Shown here one piece after another: positions 1 through 3,882 of a DNA stretch of 5,082 nt. A model generated the notes under the pieces. The model had not been told where the DNA came from and did not search any database. It saw only the letters and a program-made list of their open reading frames with translations. The stretch is from NCBI GenBank assembly GCA_022545875.1, contig JAKEIF010000171.1:1-5082 (forward strand), in the 5' to 3' direction. The stretch is from Nitrososphaera sp. GTDB taxonomy: Archaea > Thermoproteota > Nitrososphaeria > Nitrososphaerales > Nitrososphaeraceae. Position 1 is the stretch's first letter. Each line of letters begins with the position of its first letter. A program made the position numbers and the translations under genes.

Positions 1-300
1 ATCGACGAAAACACATCGCCGTTGCGAACAGCAAAAACCGAACGTACTCTAGAAATCATAGAGAATAACGCAACGATTGTTGAGCATTACATGAAAAAGT
101 TTTTGAGCATTTTTCATGTGACTGACCGGTTTGAGGCGGGCGAGAACTGCCCGTTTGGGTCGTGTGCAAGGGTGCTAGCTGATTCTGAGTCGGGCTTTTT
201 GCATATCTATGTGAATTACGAGAAAGGTATTGTAGTGCTTTGTTTTGAACAGAGGCTCATTGTAATTTACAATTGTGCCGGCGAGCGTCTAGGCGAATAG
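1..300 (+). CDS. Small protein of unknown function, probably 5'-partial
   Basis: I do not recognise this protein. The frame is open from the first base of the window to a TAG at 298-300 (99 codons), so the true start may lie upstream. Internal candidates are TTG at 22 (92 aa) and ATG at 91 (69 aa); neither has a clear ribosome binding site. The N-terminal half looks helical and charged. The C-terminal half alternates hydrophobic and polar residues (around residues 65-92, including HIYVNYEKGIVVLCFEQ), which suggests a beta-sheet or beta-meander. Cysteines lie at residues 50, 55, 81 and 92 of the open frame. The first two form a CPFGSC motif, a possible but unproven metal or disulfide pair. There is no signal peptide or membrane span. 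The gene is convergent with the secreted-protein gene that ends at 335. Coding status is fairly likely from the protein-like composition; function is unknown. Confidence 0.55.
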   Translation: MDENTSPLRTAKTERTLEIIENNATIVEHYMKKFLSIFHVTDRFEAGENCPFGSCARVLADSESGFLHIYVNYEKGIVVLCFEQRLIVIYNCAGERLGE

Positions 301-334
301 AGCAATAATTAGAATTAGCCCGCCGTAGTCTGCA

Positions 335-781
335 TCACGTCGTATTCACAGAAACTTCGCAAACCTCAACCGTAGACAGAATGTGTGGCTCTTCAAAATT
401 TGTAATCGCAAATACTCGCGAGTGATAGTAATGAGATGACTCTGGTACAACCCACGAGACGCCGATAGTCTTGTTACCCGTAGCTTCAAGCGTACCGATT
501 TGCCATGAAAGCAAAACCGTGATGCTGCTCTCGTCTCTTATTTCAATCAAAGCAATGTAGGTAAGGTCTTGTTCTACATGGCTGTAGTGTGTTGTTGTAA
601 CGATTACCTGTTCGCCAACATCAAGTGAATTTAGTCTGTCGGCGTTCATATCTGTGAAGCATGGGCGTGACATTTCTATTGAACCGGGCGTGTTGGCATG
701 GGCATTTGAAGCCAAGACAGCAAGCAGTGATGCTAGTGTCACAACCACGACCAAACGTAAGAGCAAATGACTGCCTAGCAA
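335..781 (-). CDS. Small secreted beta-rich protein, paralogue of the 855-1217 gene
   Basis: Predicted exported 148-aa protein. Residues 1-29 form a signal peptide: a short N-region, a long hydrophobic core (LLLRLVVVVTLASLLAVLA) and a likely cleavage site after AHA. The mature part is beta-rich. Its pattern VIVTTT...YIALIEIRD...ITVLLSWQIGTLEA...GVSW resembles the Ig-like or CARDB-like extracellular domain common in thaumarchaeal secreted proteins (family likeness from memory, not searched). Cys41 and Cys141 could form a disulfide across the domain. The neighbouring 855-1217 product shares the same core. The start is uncertain. The frame contains no ATG; TTG at 781 is used here and TTG at 766 is an alternative. 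A better ATG (804) with GAGAGGGGG seven bases upstream lies in another frame and stops after nine codons. The gene may therefore carry a 5' frameshift. The role is probably at the cell surface, but no specific function can be assigned. Confidence 0.72.
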   Translation of the reverse strand: MLGSHLLLRLVVVVTLASLLAVLASNAHANTPGSIEMSRPCFTDMNADRLNSLDVGEQVIVTTTHYSHVEQDLTYIALIEIRDESSITVLLSWQIGTLEATGNKTIGVSWVVPESSHYYHSRVFAITNFEEPHILSTVEVCEVSVNTT

Positions 782-835
782 TGCAACCCGATAGCAATTA
801 ACATTGTGGTACCCCCTCTCGGTAAGGTGTCAGCT

Positions 836-846
836 CTATTATATGC
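836..846 (-). promoter_or_regulatory. TATA-like box before the 335-781 gene
   Basis: On the minus strand this reads GCATATAATAG, a reasonable archaeal TATA/TFB region. A start site about 27 nt downstream would fall near 814, just ahead of the ATG at 804 and about 33 nt ahead of the TTG at 781. It lies only 9 nt past the stop codon of the 855-1217 gene. The second paralogue may therefore have its own promoter rather than depend on read-through. Confidence 0.4.
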
Positions 847-864
847 AAAGTAGCTCAACTTTGC
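845..864 (-). terminator. Perfect 7-bp hairpin over the stop codon of the 855-1217 gene
   Basis: GCAAAGT (845-851) and ACTTTGC (858-864) are perfect inverted repeats around a 6-nt loop. On the coding strand the loop contains the TGA stop of the upstream gene. No U-tract follows directly; instead a TATA-like box follows. It may be a weak transcript-end or mRNA-stabilising structure. A chance inverted repeat is a real alternative in AT-rich spacer DNA. Confidence 0.25.
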
Positions 865-1217
865 TTTATGAGCACCGCACTCGACAATAATCTCACAAGT
901 TCTTTATTTGCATGCCACGATGACGCAAAGTCTGCGTGGCTACCCGCATTCATCACGCCTGTATGATATTGCAAGAATACGGTGACGCCTTTCTTGTCTC
1001 TGGCTTCAAGAAACAATACAAACGGTGAATCATTCGGGGTACTATTGCCAAATGTAACCGTTACCATTTTGAAATCTGATGCCGGACTTATTGCATTTTC
1101 TAGTTTTGGCGTGCTGATATAGAAAGGCGCAAACACACTCGTTGCCTCTGCTTGAAGACAGAATAACGTAAGAAAAAAGAGAGCTAGCCCTATAGAAGTT
1201 TGCCTTGACTGCACCAT
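855..1217 (-). CDS. Small secreted beta-rich protein, C-terminally short paralogue
   Basis: Predicted exported 120-aa protein from an ATG at 1217. Residues 1-26 form a signal peptide (core IGLALFFLTLFCL, likely cleavage after AEA). The mature domain aligns by eye with that of the 335-781 product over about 50 residues with a 2-residue gap. VTVTFGNS...FVLFLEARDKKGVTVFLQYHTG...SSW matches VIVTTT...YIALIEIRDESSITVLLSWQIG...VSW. Beyond the shared Trp the two run another 16 residues in register. This copy then stops three residues later, lacking about 20 residues that include the neighbour's second Cys. No continuation of the domain is visible after the stop in the frames I checked. It is either a naturally short form or a decaying copy. 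An earlier ATG at 1233, with GAGAGG 11 nt upstream, lies in a different frame. The function is unknown but presumably extracellular or cell-surface. Confidence 0.68.
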   Translation of the reverse strand: MVQSRQTSIGLALFFLTLFCLQAEATSVFAPFYISTPKLENAISPASDFKMVTVTFGNSTPNDSPFVLFLEARDKKGVTVFLQYHTGVMNAGSHADFASSWHANKELVRLLSSAVLIKQS

Positions 1218-1336
1218 TATGAAGATGTTTCATGGTCGATTTAACCTCTCTGTCTGCAACTCGCCTGTGAAGGGGCATGCTGACTCATAACACTAAATAT
1301 CAGAGCGTTGCTTATTGCGTGGGGTTGTCCTGAGCA
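1218..1336. promoter_or_regulatory. Divergent intergenic region between secreted and small membrane protein genes
   Basis: This 119-nt spacer should hold promoters for the 855-1217 gene (leftward) and the 1337-1468 gene (rightward). The AT-rich CTAAATAT at 1293-1300 is TATA-like on both strands. CTTATT at 1311-1316 lies about 24 nt before the ATG at 1337 and would fit a near-leaderless transcript. A GAGAGG at 1245-1250 (minus strand) lies 27 nt before the ATG at 1217. None of these is a strong consensus match. Confidence 0.3.
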
Positions 1337-1468
1337 ATGTTAATTTCTAGCCTTGCGCTTCTAGACAAGTTGTACCTGAGCCTAACGGTCAAAGGCATCA
1401 TAGCTATCATTTTCGCCTTGATTGTTGTGCTCTTGGTAATATTCAGTGCCGGCTCAGTCGGGCTTTGA
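1337..1468 (+). CDS. 43-aa single-span membrane protein
   Basis: An ATG-started frame ending in TGA encodes 43 residues. A polar/amphipathic N-terminal segment of about 19 residues (MLISSLALLDKLYLSLTVKG) is followed by one hydrophobic helix at about residues 20-38 (IIAIIFALIVVLLVIFSAG) and a five-residue tail (SVGL end). The positive charges (K11, K19) precede the helix, which by the positive-inside rule puts the N-terminus in the cytoplasm. An in-frame TGA at 1331-1333 fixes the start at or after 1337. There is no Shine-Dalgarno site, as expected for a leaderless archaeal gene. It is convergent with the ABC permease gene and divergent from the secreted-protein gene. I do not recognise a family. 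The clean helix with flanking charges favours a real gene, but at this length chance cannot be excluded. Confidence 0.5.
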   Translation: MLISSLALLDKLYLSLTVKGIIAIIFALIVVLLVIFSAGSVGL

Positions 1469-1481
1469 ATTAAAATACGAG

Positions 1482-1489
1482 CACTTTAT
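1482..1489 (+). terminator. T-rich tract after the small membrane protein gene
   Basis: ACTTTATTTT-type T-rich sequence begins 14 nt after the TGA of the 1337-1468 gene. Archaeal RNA polymerase commonly terminates at short U-tracts without a hairpin, so this is a plausible terminator for that gene. The match is short and could be coincidental. Confidence 0.25.
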
Positions 1490-1530
1490 TTTCGTCGGTT
1501 TGTCCGAATATCACCGTGACCTTTCACAAT

Positions 1531-1540
1531 TTTATAAATA
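1531..1540 (+). promoter_or_regulatory. Strong TATA-like box directed into the 3' end of the permease gene
   Basis: TTTATAAATA is the best TATA-box match in the window. Its centre is about 27 nt upstream of an ATG at 1562, the classic spacing for a leaderless archaeal transcript. That ATG opens only a 20-codon frame (to TAG at 1622-1624) antisense to the end of the permease gene. The site could drive an antisense RNA or a micro-ORF. On the other strand the same AT-rich block is simply downstream of the permease stop and could help termination. Confidence 0.35.
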
Positions 1541-1570
1541 ATTCGAATCTGTCATTACGTTATGCCCACA

Positions 1571-2329
1571 TTAGTTTTCTCGCCAGAGCGCCTTTGTTTT
1601 TGCCAAGGCGACAAATCCTATTAGATAAGCAACTTGGACTGCAAATCCAAACCCTAGCGACCATTCTGCAGGCGTAGGTTCTCCCATCAAGTTTTGAAGC
1701 ATCAATGATGCATGAGTCGTCGGCAATGCGTAAACTAATGGCTTCAGGACATCAGGCACCCTTTCCACGGCATAGAAGACAGGCGGCAGGACTGCCAAGA
1801 TCACGTTGACAAATGATATCACCTGAGTCGCGTTGCGCATATGCAGCATGTGCGATGAAAGAAAGAAACCCATCGCAGACATTGAGCCCCAGATAAGCAA
1901 GATCGTTGCTATCAAGAGGGGAATCCCAGCGATCCCTGCGCCAAGAACGACAACGAAAGATGCCAAAACAACGAGCGCGGGAAGTCCAAAGAGCAGCTCC
2001 GACAGGGCCAACCCCATCATGTAGGTAAGTGGAGAGACGGGCGATGCTACGAAAATATCCTGGATCTTGTACTCGGTCTTGTAAAATGAAATGTCCTGTC
2101 CCAGAGCGAGGCCGTATCCCACCAAGGCCATGACAAGACTTCCAGCGACTGCGAAGTCTATGTACTGTCCGTTGCTTATGACAATGAGCACAAAAAGGAG
2201 GGAAAACGGGCTTATCGCCGTAAAGATAAGCGAAACCGGGTTCCGCCTCAGCCAAAGTATTCCCGTCACATAAGCTATGAGAAATGCCTGCCGTAATGGA
2301 ACCATGGAATATCGGGAAAGCTGTGCCAT
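1571..2329 (-). CDS. ABC-2 type transporter permease
   Basis: Membrane subunit of an ABC exporter, 252 aa, the usual length for DrrB/ABC-2 permeases (COG0842-like). Hydrophobic segments at about residues 35-52, 59-78, 103-130, 133-157, 168-187 and 226-244 give the six-span ABC-2 fold. An amphipathic N-terminal helix (SMVPLRQAFLIAYVTGILW) precedes the first span. The loop after the second span (EYKIQDIFVASPVSP) is typical of the family's coupling region. The stretch around residues 181-206 (LPPVFYAVERVPDVLKPLVY then LPTTHA) matches the conserved re-entrant region before the last span. The ATG at 2329 lies 5 nt after the ATPase stop. GAGG overlapping that stop region gives a tight ribosome binding site, so the two genes are co-transcribed. 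With one permease gene, a homodimer is expected. The substrate cannot be read from sequence; drugs, lipids or polysaccharides are all possible for this family. Confidence 0.93.
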   Translation of the reverse strand: MAQLSRYSMVPLRQAFLIAYVTGILWLRRNPVSLIFTAISPFSLLFVLIVISNGQYIDFAVAGSLVMALVGYGLALGQDISFYKTEYKIQDIFVASPVSPLTYMMGLALSELLFGLPALVVLASFVVVLGAGIAGIPLLIATILLIWGSMSAMGFFLSSHMLHMRNATQVISFVNVILAVLPPVFYAVERVPDVLKPLVYALPTTHASLMLQNLMGEPTPAEWSLGFGFAVQVAYLIGFVALAKTKALWREN

Positions 2330-2334
2330 TTCCT

Positions 2335-3261
2335 CTACTCCGCAAGATCTCCCTTGTCAATTGGGCGGCCCACAAGATATACAAATACGTCGTCCAGAGT
2401 CACTGGCGAAACGTTGAATGAGAGATTTCTTTTGATGGCAAATTCCGACAACTCGCGTGCAGACGACTCGAATGTAAAGACCCGGAGCATGCCCGTTCCA
2501 GTATCTACAACAGAGCCGTAAGGCTGTAGGGATTCGAGATCCGTTCCATCGGCGGAAATGTCAACTCGCATGTTATGCGGGATGACCTTCCGCAGCTCCT
2601 GAATCGTTCCCTGGGCAATAATCTTTCCCTTGTCAATTATTACGATATAGTCTGAAAGCATCTCTGCTTCGTCCATGTAATGCGTAGTTAAAAGTACCGA
2701 TTGACCTTTGCCCTTCCATTCGTTGATAGCAGACCAAACCTGTCTCCTTGACACAGGATCCAGGCCGATTGTAGGTTCGTCCAAGAAAAGCAGTTGAGCG
2801 TCGGCTGCCATTGCCATCGCGACCAAGACCTTTTGCTTCATGCCCCCCGACAGGTTCATCGCGGGCCTGTCGCGTGCGTCGTACAATTCCAGCTTGCGCA
2901 GCATCGATTCTGTCTTTTCCCGCGCAGTTTGCCGGCTCTCGCCCCTTATCTGAAGCCAGTTGTAAACGTGATCCCATGGTGTCAGAGCCCTCAGTGGCCT
3001 GCCTTCTTGCGGCACCACCGATACAAGGTTTCGGATTTCGCCTGGCTGCCTTATAATGTCATAGCCCAGTACCTTTATAGTTCCTGAAGTGGGCGCGAGC
3101 TGTGTCGCACACATGCGCACAAATGTCGTCTTGCCAGCGCCGTTCCTGCCCAGAAGTGTAAAGACTTTGCCCGACTCTACCTGCAGAGAGACATTGTCAA
3201 GAGCAGGCCTGCTGGATCCCTTGTACAGCTTGGTCACTGAAGTGGCGTCGATTGCCAGCAC
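2335..3261 (-). CDS. ABC transporter ATP-binding protein, DrrA/CcmA type
   Basis: Cytoplasmic ATPase subunit, 308 aa, that powers the permease encoded just downstream. All nucleotide-binding motifs are present: Walker A GRNGAGKTT (residues 38-46), Q-loop Gln85 in VVPQEGRP, signature NLSGGMKQK (136-144), Walker B LLFLDEP (157-163) with catalytic Glu162, D-loop IGLD (165-168) and switch His194 in TTHYMDEAE. Residues from about 230 on form the C-terminal extension (DUF4162-like) found in daunorubicin-resistance type ATPases, ending at LDDVFVYLVGR. The GTG start at 3261 is preceded four codons upstream by an in-frame TGA and gives the usual N-terminus (MLAIDATSVTKLYKG). The start overlaps the end of the 3234-3446 ORF by 28 nt, suggesting translational coupling if that ORF is real. 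It is predicted to be active. The substrate is unknown. Confidence 0.95.
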   Translation of the reverse strand: MLAIDATSVTKLYKGSSRPALDNVSLQVESGKVFTLLGRNGAGKTTFVRMCATQLAPTSGTIKVLGYDIIRQPGEIRNLVSVVPQEGRPLRALTPWDHVYNWLQIRGESRQTAREKTESMLRKLELYDARDRPAMNLSGGMKQKVLVAMAMAADAQLLFLDEPTIGLDPVSRRQVWSAINEWKGKGQSVLLTTHYMDEAEMLSDYIVIIDKGKIIAQGTIQELRKVIPHNMRVDISADGTDLESLQPYGSVVDTGTGMLRVFTFESSARELSEFAIKRNLSFNVSPVTLDDVFVYLVGRPIDKGDLAE

Positions 3262-3446
3262 TCTGATAATGAATCATCTTCTGTAATGTAGAGCTTTTGT
3301 TCATGAAGGCCAAGCAAAGTCCGGTGTGCCGATCTCTTCCCAAAATCTTTCAGCGGCAAACGGGATATTGGTCGGCCCGCGACGTATCCAAGACAGGCGC
3401 GGAACTCCAGCGATTCTACGTCAGCAAGCGACCATGGATCCTTCAT
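3234..3446 (-). CDS. Putative small protein upstream of the ABC exporter, possibly HTH-like
   Basis: A 70-aa frame from ATG at 3446 to TGA at 3234, in the same direction as the ATPase gene and overlapping its first 28 nt in another frame. I do not recognise it. Without it, about 185 nt ahead of the ATPase gene would be empty. The codons look like those of neighbouring genes, and no in-frame alternative start exists between the upstream TAA and this ATG. The protein has two or three probable helices (SLADVESLEFRACLGYVAG, PISRLPLKDFG, RSAHRTLLGLHEQK) followed by LYITEDDS. This order loosely recalls a small winged-helix DNA-binding domain (recognition helix, then wing). That reading is inference only. 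If right, it would be a local regulator of the exporter. The alternative is a spurious ORF within the 5' leader of the ATPase mRNA. Confidence 0.45.
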   Translation of the reverse strand: MKDPWSLADVESLEFRACLGYVAGRPISRLPLKDFGKRSAHRTLLGLHEQKLYITEDDSLSECWQSTPLQ

Positions 3447-3494
3447 AATGAGCAGATATGCAAATAAGTCCCTTACGCGACAGGTACGTTAAAG
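3447..3494. promoter_or_regulatory. Divergent promoter region with a shared TATA-like element
   Basis: These 48 nt separate the exporter unit (leftward) from the 107-aa protein gene (rightward). The block ATATGCAAATAAGT (3457-3470) is AT-rich on both strands. Rightward, GCAAATAAG is centred about 30 nt before the ATG at 3495. Leftward, CTTATTTG begins about 24 nt before the ATG at 3446. Both distances fit leaderless or nearly leaderless archaeal promoters, and neither gene has a Shine-Dalgarno site. A single element may serve both directions or two may overlap. Confidence 0.4.
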
Positions 3495-3818
3495 ATGAAA
3501 AGAGAGTTCATCGTAGCCAAGATCGAAGCATCGCAGGATGGTAGCCCATACGTCTATGTTACATTTAGCGATCCCAAGGACTACAAGCCCGACAAGCCAA
3601 ACATGAACCCATTTGGATCGAGCAATGTCGCAGCCTTTAGCTCTGTCGAGGACCTAATGAAGAATTTTCCAAAAGTGATGGCAGGATTTCCGGGCATGAT
3701 GGGAGGAGTAGAAACCCCAACGATAAAGCTTTCAATGAGGGAATATCAGGATATGGGCATCAAAGTTGGCGACAAGGTGTATATCGAGATCCAGAAAGCA
3801 GAGAGCAGTGGCATATAG
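3495..3818 (+). CDS. Conserved-looking 107-aa protein, possibly arcadin-1-like
   Basis: Soluble cytoplasmic protein of 107 aa from ATG at 3495. No signal peptide or membrane span is visible. The N-terminal part is beta-rich (REFIVAKIEAS, SPYVYVTFSDPKDYK). The middle (about residues 34-72) is rich in Asn, Phe, Met and Gly (NMNPFGSS, NFPKVMAGFPGMMGG) and looks flexible. The C-terminal part, TIKLSMREYQDMGIKVGDKVYIEIQKAE, looks like two strands with a turn, as in small OB- or SH3-like beta-barrels. From memory it resembles small thaumarchaeal proteins, some of which I believe are labelled arcadin-1 family (crenactin-associated); this is unchecked and no actin-like gene is nearby. The gene is divergent from the exporter unit and 64 nt before the protease gene on the same strand, which has its own TATA box. 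Coding status is confident; the function is not known. Confidence 0.8.
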   Translation: MKREFIVAKIEASQDGSPYVYVTFSDPKDYKPDKPNMNPFGSSNVAAFSSVEDLMKNFPKVMAGFPGMMGGVETPTIKLSMREYQDMGIKVGDKVYIEIQKAESSGI

Positions 3819-3844
3819 TTTCGATTGTTGTACTAGATAGGACG

Positions 3845-3858
3845 CTTTAATTTAAATA
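3845..3858 (+). promoter_or_regulatory. TATA-like box before the M50 protease gene
   Basis: TTTAATTTAAATA is AT-rich in a GC-richer surround, with TTTAAAT centred at 3854. This is about 29 nt upstream of the TTG at 3883, so transcription would start at or just before the start codon. The protease gene therefore seems to be transcribed from its own promoter, perhaps in addition to read-through from the 107-aa protein gene. Confidence 0.5.
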
Positions 3859-3882
3859 CGCAAAGGGTGTATAACTTTTCGT

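Noticed and set aside
1042..1278. 78-aa minus-strand frame overlapping the 855-1217 gene
   Set aside because: It shares DNA with the signal-peptide frame but has no recognisable signal, domain or composition; its internal ATG at 1233 is kept only as a possible misframed start.
1752..2384. Long frame on the minus strand overlapping the permease gene
   Set aside because: It is an alternative frame of the clearly real permease and ATPase end, with unstructured composition (many Cys, His, Arg) and no membrane or domain pattern.
2349..2639. Repeated 12-mer CCCTTGTCAATT at about 2351 and 2628
   Set aside because: Both copies encode the same short peptide (IDKG) in the ATPase gene, so local codon coincidence explains it.
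2633..3087. Frames on both strands inside the ATPase gene
   Set aside because: The ATPase frame has every conserved motif; the overlapping frames are Arg/Pro/Cys-rich with no domain pattern.
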